Part shown: positions 8,106-18,500 of the stretch, piece by piece
Layout of the letters: the number at the start of each line of letters is the position of its first letter
Numbering within the stretch: the first letter of the stretch is position 1
DNA from: Clostridiales bacterium UBA1742
GTDB lineage: Bacteria > Bacillota > Clostridia > TANB77 > CAG-508
Reading direction: 5' to 3'
Length of the DNA stretch: 47,508 bases
Assembly (NCBI GenBank): GCA_002314935.1
Contig: DCHW01000026.1
Coordinates: forward strand, 1-47,508
The notes under the pieces: generated by a model
Databases searched by the model: none
What the model saw: the letters and a program-made list of their open reading frames with translations, nothing else
Told to the model about the DNA's origin: nothing
Translations under genes and position numbers: made by a program

Positions 8106-9164
8106 TTGTTCAGGATTAAATTTTTCTCGAATTTCATTAATTTTAGAGTAATCATTTTTTAATATATCTAAAAAAGCATCTGTAATAGCAGGATCAAATT
8201 GTGTTCCTTTACAACGATCAAGTTCATCTATTACTATATTTAATTCTAACGAATTCCTATAAGTTCTTTTAGAAGTCATTGCGTCAAAACTATCCGCAAT
8301 AGCAGTAATTCTTGCTAAATATGGAATGTTTGTACCAACTAATTTACCAGGATATCCTGTTCCATCATATTTTTCATGATGATGTTTTACAATTGGTAAA
8401 ATATCTTTAAAAATACTTGCATTTGATAATATGTGAGCACCTATTGTTGGATGATTCTTAATTTCTGAATATTCATCATCTGTAAGTTTTGCATCTTTCA
8501 AAAGAATATTATCTGGAACACCTATTTTTCCAATATCATGGAATAAACCACCAATTTTTAAAGATTTTATATCTTCTTCAGAAAGATTTAATTTCTCGCC
8601 AATAAGAACCGAGTATGCAGAAACTCTATCAGAATGTCCTCTTGTATAGGTATCTTTGGCTTCAACAGTATAACGTAAAGTTTCTATACTTTCCATATAA
8701 GCAGTTTCTAATTTGTCATTTGCATCTATTAATTCTAGGTTAATTTGTTTTATTAAATTCATTTGTGAAATGGCTTTAATACCAGATTCTATAAGTAAAA
8801 GAAGTTGATCAAATTTATCACTTTTTTCACAATATCCTTGAATATCTAATCTTCTAATTGTTTCTAAAGGTGGAGCCAAATCTTTATGTCCAGTTAATAA
8901 TAAGATATATAATTCTTTATTGAATTTACGAATCTCTTCAACAACTTGATCTCCATGAAGTGGTGACATTATAAAATCTAAAAGCATTAAATCAAAGTGT
9001 TCATTTTTTACTTTTTCAATTGCTTCTAAAGGATCAGTTACACCTACAAAAGAATAACCAGATTTATTTAAAAAAACACCTAGAGAGTCCAAAATTCCTG
9101 ATTCATCATCAACACCAATAATTTTGTATTTAAATTCTTGATTTGCATGAATGCCTTTTCTCAT
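8103..9164 (-). CDS. Response regulator with HD-GYP c-di-GMP phosphodiesterase domain
   Basis: A 353-residue protein. The REC domain (about 12-130) has the acidic VDDE near 18-21 and the phosphoacceptor Asp about 63 (LMLLDFIMSP). A short linker helix follows. The HD-GYP domain (about 160-350) has LFHDIGKIGVPD and HHHEKYDGTGYPG, so both the HD pair and the GYP signature are intact. Family members hydrolyse cyclic di-GMP when phosphorylated. No kinase adjoins; the 7TM kinase at 13.7-15.6 kb is a possible but unproven partner. Start ATG follows AAGGAGG. The two CCG triplets on the plus strand give out-of-phase CGG here. Confidence 0.9.
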   Translation of the reverse strand: MRKGIHANQEFKYKIIGVDDESGILDSLGVFLNKSGYSFVGVTDPLEAIEKVKNEHFDLMLLDFIMSPLHGDQVVEEIRKFNKELYILLLTGHKDLAPPLETIRRLDIQGYCEKSDKFDQLLLLIESGIKAISQMNLIKQINLELIDANDKLETAYMESIETLRYTVEAKDTYTRGHSDRVSAYSVLIGEKLNLSEEDIKSLKIGGLFHDIGKIGVPDNILLKDAKLTDDEYSEIKNHPTIGAHILSNASIFKDILPIVKHHHEKYDGTGYPGKLVGTNIPYLARITAIADSFDAMTSKRTYRNSLELNIVIDELDRCKGTQFDPAITDAFLDILKNDYSKINEIREKFNPEQ

Positions 9165-9255
9165 AACATCATGCCTCCTTACATTATATTTATCATATTA
9201 TATCAAATAGATAAAAAAATGCAATAAAAAAACGAAAAAAGTTGATATATAGATA

Positions 9256-9284
9256 TTCACAAACGGTTTTTTTTATGATATACT
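9256..9284 (+). promoter_or_regulatory. Promoter of dnaJ-like gene
   Basis: TTCACA (9256-9261) and TATACT (9279-9284) are separated by 17 nt, upstream of ATG 9323. This excludes the earlier in-frame TTG at 9242 as start. Confidence 0.6.
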
Positions 9285-9322
9285 TTGTAAAAAAAATAAG
9301 TACCTATTTAGGGGATGTTGAA

Positions 9323-10235
9323 ATGATTTTTAAAGATTATTATAAAATATTAGGATTAAAAAATAATAGAGTATCTCAGGAAGAAATAAAAAATGCATTT
9401 AGAGAGCAAGCGAAAAAATATCATCCTGATGTAAATAGAAATAATGCAACAGAGGAAAGATTTAAAGATATAAATGAAGCATATAAAGTACTATCAGAAC
9501 AACATACTAAAAGAAAATATGATAGAATGTGGAATACTCATATTGGTAAGAAATTAGCAAAGCAAGAAAATGGTGAAAGTATACAAAATAAAGGAACCGT
9601 TTCTAGCAATTTTATTAATATGTTTTTTGGGATAGATAAAAATGAAAAAAATACAGAAAAATTAAAAGAAATGAAAAAAAATGCTATAAAAGGTGAAAAT
9701 GTTGAAACAGAAGTTAATGTAACTATAGAAGAAGCTTTTTATGGATCAGAAAAGAAAATAGCATTAAGAACTATAAATCGGAAAAATGAAAACTTTTTCA
9801 GTAAAAGTTCCGGCAGGAATTAGAAATAACGAAAAAATTAGATTGTTGGGTCAAGGAAAACCAGGACAAAATGGTGGTAAAAATGGAGATTTATTTATAA
9901 AGATTAATATAGAAAATAATAAAAAATTCAAATTAAAAGGTTATGATTTATATACAGATTTATTTATAAGTCCATGGGAAGCTGCTCTTGGAAAAAGAGT
10001 AAATGTTGCTTCTATAGAGGATGAAATTTCATTGTATATTCCAGCAGGAATTCAAAGCGGAGAACAAATAAAAATACCTAATAAAGGGTATAAAGATGGA
10101 AGAGGTAGTAGAGGAGATTTAATTGCAGAAGTAAAGACAATAGTTCCTAAAAAATTAACAGAAGATGAAAAAGAATTATTTGAAAAGTTAAAGGCGATTT
10201 CAAAATTTAATCCAAGGTCCAATAAGTTAACATAA
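9323..10235 (+). CDS. DnaJ/CbpA-type co-chaperone, needs +1 shift at CGG
   Basis: A 303-residue J-protein after one skipped base. The J-domain (1-66) has HPD at 34-36. There is no zinc-finger domain, so it is CbpA-like. The C-terminal beta-domains include TEVNVTIEEAFYGSEKKI, then FSVKVPAGI and LYIPAGIQSGEQIKIP. The zero frame runs past CGG (9779-9781) into unrelated sequence; skipping C gives N-GKMKTFSVKVPAGI, the normal hinge into the C-terminal domain. ATG 9323 opens the J-domain directly. It stimulates DnaK ATPase; no dnaK is nearby. Monocistronic with its own promoter. Confidence 0.9.
9779..9781 (+). other. Recoding site 3: in-phase CGG, dnaJ-like gene
   Basis: ATA AAT CGG AAA AAT at codon 153. 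Skipping C gives AAT GGA AAA ATG AAA (N-G-K-M-K), which flows into the conserved VKVPAGI strand. Confidence 0.85.
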
Positions 10236-10248
10236 ATTAAAAAAATAA

Positions 10249-10277
10249 TTGACAGCTTTATGAGTTTATTGTATAAT
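10249..10277 (+). promoter_or_regulatory. Consensus promoter of the TraG operon
   Basis: TTGACA (10249-10254) and TATAAT (10272-10277) with a 17-nt spacer. Confidence 0.85.
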
Positions 10278-10342
10278 TAATAATGTAATTATACGAAAGA
10301 CAAAATACATTAATATATGTAGAAATGAGGTGCTTAAGGCAT

Positions 10343-10867
10343 ATGGAACAATTTATAGAGGGAAAACATTTTAGTATAACAGATCCCCAAAATGTAAAAA
10401 CAGTTATTTATCAAGTGAATAAAACAGAAAAAGAATTACTAAAAACTTCTCCTAAATTTACAATAGAGAGATTACAACATACAGAGGAAATTGTTGGGGA
10501 AAAAACAAAAAAAACATTTTATGTTAATGAGCCAAAACCAGAGGGGAACGATTTAGTTATTCTGTCTTTTGGACAAGGAAAGGTAGTAGTTAACACTGGG
10601 ATTTTACAAGATGATGAAGTTAGAATTTGTAAAAAACCAATCCCAATGAGCTTTAAAAAATTATATAGCGAAGAAGAAACAGAATATAAAGAAGTAGAAT
10701 ATACACCAAATTTAAAAAGACCTATTTCTATAATAGATCCAGAAACAACAGAAGAAATAAAACCAGTTTTATATTTTGATGATGAAACAAAAGAAGTAAA
10801 GGGAAAATGTAAATTAAAACCTTACAAAAGTTATTTTGCATTTGAAATTAGAGAGAAAAAACAATAA
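10343..10867 (+). CDS. Unknown protein, first gene of TraG operon
   Basis: A 174-residue, soluble, acidic protein with no motif I recognise. It is rich in Lys, Glu and Pro and has beta-like stretches (GKVVVNTGILQDDEVRI, PVLYFDDETKEVKGKC). I chose ATG 10343, preceded by GAGGTG, over ATG 10325. It heads a three-gene operon: a 14-nt gap to the next gene, then the VirD4-like ATPase. By association it may belong to the same export or coupling system, which is inference only. Confidence 0.7.
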   Translation: MEQFIEGKHFSITDPQNVKTVIYQVNKTEKELLKTSPKFTIERLQHTEEIVGEKTKKTFYVNEPKPEGNDLVILSFGQGKVVVNTGILQDDEVRICKKPIPMSFKKLYSEEETEYKEVEYTPNLKRPISIIDPETTEEIKPVLYFDDETKEVKGKCKLKPYKSYFAFEIREKKQ

Positions 10868-10881
10868 GGAGGATTTATATT

Positions 10882-11130
10882 ATGACAGGAACTACAAATG
10901 TAGACCGTAAAAATGAAACAACTGAGGTTACAACTTCATACGAAGAATTTGATTCAACTTATGAAATGAACATTATAGGTTGGGATATTGAAGGGCAAAA
11001 ATTAGAGGAAAAAACATCAGCTAAAATAGAAGGTAATAAAACTAGAGAAAAAAAATATGGTTATGTATCTACTAAGGCGTATCCAGGAGGATATAAAGAA
11101 AAAAATAAAGAAGCTGATATAACAAAATAG
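10882..11130 (+). CDS. Small unknown protein in TraG operon
   Basis: An 82-residue hydrophilic protein, Thr/Glu/Lys-rich, without membrane segment or recognised domain. AAGGAGG lies just upstream of ATG 10882. It is 25 nt from the start of the VirD4-like gene and likely cotranscribed with it. Confidence 0.65.
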   Translation: MTGTTNVDRKNETTEVTTSYEEFDSTYEMNIIGWDIEGQKLEEKTSAKIEGNKTREKKYGYVSTKAYPGGYKEKNKEADITK

Positions 11131-11155
11131 TAATACCAAAGAAAAGGTGAAAAAT

Positions 11156-13096
11156 ATGAATTATAAAATACAAAGAAATTTAAAAAAGAATAAAAAAGTT
11201 TTTGTAATTGCAATAATAATATGGATTGTATTATCCATATTATTTTCTATGCCGGTTGCAAAAAGTATTGTAGAATCAAAGGTTAATCGGAATCTTTGAT
11301 TTTAATATTTTTGTGGATAAAATTTTTGGAAATTTAGGAAATGTAGGAACTAATTTGGGAGTTCCTTTTATTGCTAAATATAGTAATACATTTTTTAAAA
11401 CAGAAGGTATAGTTACAGTATGCGTGTTATTTTTTACAATAATAGGATTTATAAAAACAATGCCAAAACACGAATTTTCTGATATTGAACATGGATCAAG
11501 TGATTGGGCAACAGGAGGAGAAGAATATGAAGTATTAAGTCCTAAAAAAGGAATTTTGCTTGCAGAAAAACATTATTTACCTGTTGATAAAAGAGGAAAT
11601 ACAAATATATTAGTTGTTGGACGGTTCAGGTTCTCGGAAAATCTGCATCTTACGTTATTCCAAATGCATATCAATTATTAGGATCATATATTTTTACAGA
11701 CCCTAAGGGAGAACTTTACGATAAAAGTGCTGGATATTTAAAAAGCCAAGGGTATGATATTAAAATATTAAATTTAGTAAATCCAAGAAATAGTGATGGA
11801 TATAATCCACTAATGCATATTAGAAACGAAATAGATGTTGACGTTATTGCAAATACAATTGTTAAGGGACAAAGTGATGTAAAAAATCAATCAGATCCAT
11901 ATTGGGATGATATGGCTGAAATGCTATTAAAAGCATTAATATATTATTTACTTGCAAAAAGACCAATAGAAGAACAAAATTTAGCAAGTTGTGCTGAACT
12001 TGTAAGAACTGCAAATAATAACGGTGGAGGAAATTTATTAACCGAATTAATGAGTGAATTACCTTATGATCATCCAGCAAGAATGTTTTATAAGTCTATT
12101 GAAATTGCACCAGATAAAACATATAGTTCTATTTTATCATCTTTACAATCAAAATTAGGTAAATTTGATTCTAAAGAAATTGCAGAATTAACATCTACAA
12201 ATACAATAGATTTTGAAGAAATTGGAAGGAAAAAGACTGCTGTATATGTAATTTCTTCAGATACTCATTCAGCATATGATTTCTTGCTTACAATATTCTT
12301 TTCACAGATGATACAAAGACTATATGATTCAGCAGACCAAAATGGTGGAGCTTTATCTACTCCTGCATACTTTATATTAGATGAGTTTGCAAATATAGGA
12401 AGAATACCAGATTTTGATAAAAAAATATCAACATCAAGAAGTAGAAAAATTTCATTTAGTGTTATTTTACAAAATTTAGATCAATTAGAGGCAGTTTATG
12501 AAAAATCACATGAAACAATAATAGGTAACTGTGATACTACAATTTTCTTGGGAAGTAACTCTCAAAAAACAGTTGAATATTTTTCTAAAGAATTAGGAGA
12601 AAAAACAATATCTAGAGATAGTTGGTCAGTAAGTAAAGATAAAAACATGTTTAGACAAGGGTATAATAAATCTGATCAAATAATGGCAAGAGCATTAATG
12701 ACACCAGATGAATTAAGAAGATTAGATAATGATTTATGTATTATATTTGAAAAAGGAATAAAACCTATAAAAGCACCAAAATATTATTATTTTAAATATA
12801 ATACTGCAAGATTGGTTAATGAATATGCATCAAGTCATAATGATATAGAACCAATAGATAGAGGAACTTGGAGAAAATACAATCCATATAATCCTTATGT
12901 AGAAACAACAGAAGAGGAAAAGACAAATACTAAAATAGAAAGTTTAGATGATTTGTTTGACGATGAGCCAGTAGCAAATAAAATTGATGAAAACAACAAT
13001 ATAAATCAAGAACCAGAAGAAGAAACTTATGATATACAAAAAGAATTAGAAGCAAAATTTGATGAATTATTTGGGGCATTAGAAGATGATGATTAA
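11156..13096 (+). CDS. VirD4/TraG-family coupling ATPase, needs three +1 shifts at CGG
   Basis: A 645-residue product after three skipped bases. An N-terminal membrane helix (about 13-35) and a second (about 88-105) precede the ATPase. Walker A is VVGGSGSGKS (about 153-162) and Walker B FILDEFANIGRIPD (about 406-418). Later T4SS-type features are SRSRKISFSVILQNLDQLE and NCDTTIFLGS. The naive reading is three separate fragments, broken at 11288, 11622 and 11635. The latter two lie 13 nt apart, on either side of the P-loop, and both must be skipped to obtain GGSGSGKS. An acidic C-terminal tail follows. Such ATPases hand DNA or protein to type IV secretion channels; no relaxase adjoins, so the substrate is unknown. 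ATG 11156 follows AAAGGTGA. Confidence 0.9.
11288..11290 (+). other. Recoding site 4: in-phase CGG, TraG gene (first)
   Basis: GTT AAT CGG AAT CTT TGA at codon 45. The zero frame stops at once; skipping C gives N-G-I-F-D-F and a long open frame. Confidence 0.85.
11622..11624 (+). other. Recoding site 5: in-phase CGG, TraG gene (second)
   Basis: In the frame set by site 4: GTT GGA CGG TTC AGG. Skipping C gives V-G-G-S-G, the first part of the P-loop. Confidence 0.9.
11635..11637 (+). other. Recoding site 6: in-phase CGG, TraG Walker A (third)
   Basis: In the frame set by site 5: GGT TCT CGG AAA ATC. Skipping C gives G-S-G-K-S, completing the P-loop. Four codons separate sites 5 and 6. Confidence 0.9.
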
Positions 13097-13099
13097 ACT

Positions 13100-13130
13100 A
13101 TAAAGACGATTTTTTAAATCGTCTTTTATT
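13100..13130 (+). terminator. Terminator after TraG operon
   Basis: AAAGACGATTT and AAATCGTCTTT form an 11-bp stem with a T-rich loop and a T-rich 3' side. Confidence 0.75.
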
Positions 13131-13143
13131 AAGGGGATAATAA

Positions 13144-13732
13144 ATGAATATAGGAATAGATTTAGATGATACAATAGCAAAAACAGCACATAGTTTTTTT
13201 AAATATGGAAGAAAATTTAATAAAGAAAAAAATATTAAATTTAAAATAAAACGAAATGAATGGGACTTTGATAAAGCTTTTGGGTGGACAGAAATTGATA
13301 TAAAAAATTTCTTTGAAAATTATTTAGAAGATTTATTTAATTCTGTAAAACCAAAAAAAAATGCAAAAAAGATAATAAAGATATTAAAAAATAAAGGACA
13401 TAAAATTATAATTATTACAGCAAGAAGTGAAAATGATACGGAAAATATATATAATATTACTAAAAATTGGTTTGATAAATACAATATAAAAGTAGATATA
13501 GTGGAGGTAAATTCAAAAGATAAAGTAGAAAAATGTATAAATAATAATATTGATATATTTATAGATGACCGGTATTTATCATTGTGAAAATGTATATAAT
13601 AAATTAAATATTCCGGTATTATTAATGGATAGTCCATATAATAAAAAATATAAAAATGATAAAATTAAAAGAGTTTTTAATTGGAGAGAAATATATAAAG
13701 AAATAAAAAAAATAGAAGCAGACCAGTTATAA
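13144..13732 (+). CDS. HAD-type 5'(3')-deoxyribonucleotidase (NT5C-like), needs +1 shift at CGG
   Basis: A 195-residue HAD phosphatase resembling the NT5C family (PF06941). HAD motif I is DLDDTIAKT (Asp 6 and 8), motif II IIIITARS and the acidic motif IV FIDDG. The zero frame stops six codons after CGG (13570-13572). Skipping C gives DDGIYHCENVYNKLNIPVLLM, the normal last strands, to a stop at 13732. The family dephosphorylates (deoxy)nucleoside monophosphates; the substrate is not proven here. AAGGGGA precedes ATG 13144. Confidence 0.85.
13570..13572 (+). other. Recoding site 7: in-phase CGG, nucleotidase gene
   Basis: GAT GAC CGG TAT at codon 143. Skipping C gives D-D-G-I-Y-H-C right after HAD motif IV. 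Confidence 0.82.
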
Positions 13733-13752
13733 GATCTGCTTACTTTTTATTA
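13717..13752 (+). terminator. Bidirectional terminator between convergent genes
   Basis: AGCAGA and TCTGCT pair around a 12-nt loop and are followed by TTTTTATT. It also lies at the end of the leftward NRPS-kinase operon. Confidence 0.65.
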
Positions 13753-13755
13753 TTT

Positions 13756-15592
13756 TTATTTAACTGATTTTTTTAAAGGAATACTAATTGTAAATATTGT
13801 TCCTGTACCATCTTCTGTTTGATAAGATAATGAACCACCAAAATGTGCTTTAATATTTGAGTATGACATAAATAATCCTAAACCAGTTCCATTTTTTCCT
13901 TTAGTAGTAATCATTTCTTTAAATAATTTTTCTTGAACTTTTTTTGGTAATCCCCCTGCGTTATCTTTAATTGTAATTAATAAGTTGGTTTTATCAGGAG
14001 AAGAAATGTTTAATAATATTTTTTCGTTTGTCTTATTATTAGAAACATATGCTTGAATAGCATTTGAAATTATATTATTAATAACTTGGATCAAACTATT
14101 CATATTTCCTTGGACAATAGTATCTTTTGAAATCTCAACATTGGTTTCCATATCGGTAAGAGAACTTTTTAATTCATGTTTCATAAGAATGTCAACCATT
14201 CTAACTAATTCATCAATTGTAAAGTCAGTTGAAGTTTGATCTTCAAATGAAACTGCTTGTCCCTTTATTGCTGTAATAATATCTGACATATATGATAAAT
14301 GGCCTCTAACTTTTTCAATCCATACATTCATATCATGTGCAATTTCGTGATGATCTTTTGCATTAACATCTGGATCTTCGATACTTTCATCATATTCTTT
14401 AATTAAATCAGACAATCCTTCTGCAGCACCAGAAATAGACATTATAGGTGTTTTTAAGTTATGAGCAATACCACCAATCATTTGTCCAAGAGATGCTAAA
14501 CGTTCTTTTTCTACAAGCATATCCTGGTTATCTTTAATGGTTTCCATATCTAATTTATGCTGAGTTATATCTTTAAAAAGAATAAGGGTACCTAAGTGTG
14601 AACCTTTATTGGTAATACTATTTATTTCAACATTAAAATATTTGTTGTAATCTGAAAAATATTTTTCAAAATTAATAGTTTGATTGTTAGATTTTGTAGC
14701 TGCTATTGAATTTGCCAATAATTCTGTATTTTCTTGTGTTTTTGTAAAATGTTTTAATAATTCAAAAAGACTAATATTTCTTATTTGATTTGCTTTAAAA
14801 TTAAATAAATCTAAAAATGTTTGATTAAAGTCAGTAATAACAACATCATCATTAAGAATTATATATCCGGTCAGATATTCTATCAACAATTCTTTGGAGT
14901 GCTATTGGAGCTACTTTTAAAAAGTCAAATTTGAATATAGCTAAAGCATAAAGCAAAAATGCAATAGCAAATGACATAGGTGTTACATAAATAGACATTT
15001 TAATTATACCAAATGTACCTAATACATTAATTAAAACAGATATTATTGAACCTAATGCTACTAATAAGGATTGTTTTGAAAAGAATCCAGCATTTTTAAT
15101 TGAAAATCTTATAAAATTTATTAATCCTATAACAAGCAATATATATGTATAAAGAGAATGAACAATCAAATAAGGACCAACTATACATTCATTTAAATTA
15201 ATAGAATATTTTTTGTAAAATAAATGGTGTAAATCATTTGTCCACAATATTAATAATGATATTATTGGTACAATAAATAATAATAAATATTTTTTGTTAA
15301 ATTTAAATTTTGTATTTGCAAAAGAAATTGAAAGTAACAAAAATACAACCGGTAAGAAGCAAGCATTGATATATACTAAATAATCAAAATATATTGGATT
15401 TATATTTAGTTTTAAACTTAATGTTGCTTGTAAAATAAGTTCAATTAACCAAAAAATTAATAATAAACATAGTACACTAAAAAGTTTATGTACTTGAGTT
15501 TTATTTTTCTTTTTAATTAAAATTACAAATAAAAAGAAAAATATTAAGCATGTAACAACTAAAGCTGCAATTGTGGTAGTAGAAGCTAACAT
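13756..15592 (-). CDS. 7TM sensor histidine kinase, needs +1 shift at CGG
   Basis: A 611-residue kinase after one skipped base. Residues 1-225 hold seven hydrophobic helices of the HisKA_7TM type (with WTNDLHHLFY). A PAS domain follows (about 240-350), then the H-box GGIAHNLKTPI with His about 377, N-box INNIISNAIQAY, DNAGGLP and GTGLGLFMS. The zero frame stops six codons after CGG (14869-14867), giving a 7TM-only protein; skipping C gives D-GYIILNDDVVITDFN, a standard PAS opening. The ATG directly follows the NRPS stop codon, with its ribosome site AAGGAAGGTG inside the NRPS end, so translation is probably coupled. It may sense or control the NRPS product; no response regulator adjoins. Confidence 0.9.
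14867..14869 (-). other. Recoding site 8: in-phase CGG, histidine kinase
   Basis: On the minus strand: TCT GAC CGG ATA TAT at codon 242. Skipping C gives S-D-G-Y-I-I, the start of the PAS domain. Without it the product ends six codons on. Confidence 0.88.
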
Positions 15593-18500
15593 TTACAACA
15601 CCTTCCTTAGTAAATTAATAAATTTTATCATATATTTATCGTTTATTTTAGGCCAATTAAATCCAAGTTTAGATAAATATTTTATTGTATAATCTGACTT
15701 AACTATTATATTTGATTTATAAGATAAATGCAAATCTTTATCCATATCATTTATCAATAAATTTAAATTCTTTTTTTCTTTTTGGTTATGTAAAATTCTA
15801 TTTATATGTTTTTCAAATTCTTGTTCATCAACTATTTTCAAATTTGAATTTAATGTTTTAAAATAATTTATACAAGTATTTATATATACATGATTATGGT
15901 TAAACAAATGATATATTCTTGTATTAGTATTTGGATGAGTAAGTAGTTTTAATATAGCAGTAGAAATTGTATCAATAGGGGTAAATTCCAAATAATTTTC
16001 TAATAAAGAAGTTGGAACAATACCAATTTTTATAAATGCTATAATTCTATTTATAAATGCATTATCTGAAAAATTTTCTTGGAATAATCCGTCTTTTAAT
16101 CTTGGCATTAAATTTCCAACACGTAAAATATATGCATCTAATCCATCTAATATGGCATCTAATATTAAACATTCTGCTTCAAATTTTGTTTTCAAATAAA
16201 CATTTTCTAAAGATTGGCCAATATATAAACTATTTTCATTAAAATATTTAATTTCATCACTTGTTTGTTTGACAAATTCTGCATCAAAAGCATTTCCGGA
16301 AACACTAAGTGTTGAGATATGGTAAAGCTTTTTATTAAAGCTTTTACAAAATTCAATTGTATGTATAACACTTTTTACGTTTGAATTATAAAAATCACTA
16401 TAATTACCGTAATGTGTTACCCTAGCTGCTGTATTAATTACAACAGAAATATTATTAGAGATATTGAGCAATTCTTCTTGGTTTAGCCCAAACCCAGGCA
16501 TACTAATATCGCCTGTAATTGCAAAAATTCTTTTACCTAATAATTTGTCATATTTATTTCCAAAATAATAATGTAATTTTTGTAATAATTTAGCTTGAGC
16601 TGTTAATCCGGGTTCTTCTCTAACAAGACAATATATATTACCTTTTTCCTTTTTTATAAATTCTGATAAAATATGCATTCCTAAAAAACCTGTTGCACCT
16701 GTTAAAAGAATATTTCCTGGATTTGAATATTTTAATTGAAAGATACTAGGAACTTTTGTGTTTGAAAATAATGGTTTATATTTATTATAATTTTTTTCCA
16801 TATATTTAAAATCAAAATTCTCATTTTTAGAATTTATTTTTTTAATTAATTTAGTAATTGTTGGATATTTAAATATATCAGAATAAGTTATATTTTCATA
16901 TTTTTTTCGTAATTCTATATTTAAATTCATTGCCAAAATAGAATCTCCACCAAGTTCAAAAAAATTATCTGTTATGCCAATTGGACTAATATTTAAAATA
17001 TCTTCCCAGATGGAAACAAGTTCTTTTTCAATATCAGTTTTAGCTAAAATATATTCTTTTTTATCGTTATTATTTAATATTTCTTTAGGTAAAGGCAAAG
17101 CTTTTTTATTAATTTTACCATTTGGAGTATATGGAAAATCTTCTAGTGTTGTGAAATAAGATGGAACCATATATTTTGGTAAAAATGAAGCTAAATAATC
17201 TCTTAATTTTGAAACATTAATTCTTTTTTCTTGTACGAAATATGCAGAAAGGAAATCACGGTTATCTATAGTTTGTTTAATTACACATGCTTTTTTTATA
17301 TTTGGATAAGATAAAATTTTATTTTCAATTTCATCTAATTCAATTCTTAATCCTCTAATTTTTATTTGATTATCAATTCTTCCTAAATATTGCAATTCTA
17401 AATTTTTATTTAAAGAACATAAATCTCCGGTTTTATACATAATAGAATTTGGAAGAAATTTATTTTCAATATAGCTTAATTTTGTTAAAGCTTCATTATT
17501 TAAATATCCCAGTCCAACACCATCACCTGAAATATATAATTCACCAGGAATATTTATTGGACATATATTTTTATTTTTATCTAATATATATGTTTGTGTA
17601 TTTGCTAATGGTTTACCAATGTTAACATGTTTAAAAGATGTTACATCTGTAAATGTTGAAAAAATAGTAGTTTCACTTGGACCATATCCATTATATACTT
17701 TATTAATCTTTAAATCTAATAGTTTAGAAAGCAATAAATCTGGCAATGCTTCTCCTGCAAGAATAACATATTTTAATGGTGATAAAGTATCAACATTTAT
17801 ATTGTCTATAAATAATTGCATTCTTGAAGGTGTCATTTGTATAATTTCAACATTGTGTTTTTTTATTAAATTAAATAATTTTTCCGGTATATGTTGTTCT
17901 TCTTCGTTTGCAATAATAATTTTTAATCCTTTTTGTAAACATATTAATGTTTCAAAAATAAAAATATCAAAACTAATAGTAGTAACAGATGCTATTGTTT
18001 TAGAAATATTTTCTTCATTAAAAAACAAAATAGAATTATTTAAATAAGTTGTAAGATTGGTAATTGAAGAATGTTTTAACATAACTCCCTTAGGCATTCC
18101 AGTAGAGCCTGAAGTATATATTACATAGGCTAAATCTTCTGAACTATTTATATTTTCTAAATTTATTTTGTTTTCAGCATAAATTGAACTAGATAATTCA
18201 ACAAAAATTTTATTATCAAAATCAATGGTATCTTTCAGACTTTCAAATGTTAAAAGATATTTACTATTACTATTTTGTAACATATACTCAATTCTATCTT
18301 GAGGATATGTTGGATCAATAGGAATATAACAGCCACCAGATTTTAGAACTGCTAGTATACTAACAATCATTTCTAAAGAACGATTAACCATTATTCCTAC
18401 AATATCATTTCTAGAAATACCATTATTTCTTAAATAATATGCTAAACTATTTGCTTTTTCATTTAATTCTTTATATGTTAATTTTTTATTTTCAAAAACT

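Noticed and set aside
9242..9322. Extended N-terminus of the DnaJ-like protein from TTG 9242
   Set aside because: It spans the promoter, lacks a ribosome site, and the J-domain begins exactly at ATG 9323.
10343..13096. TraG operon as part of the mobilizable element's transfer machinery
   Set aside because: It lies 23 kb away, outside the att sites, has no relaxase next to it and follows the chromosomal CGG rule, so it seems to be a resident gene set.
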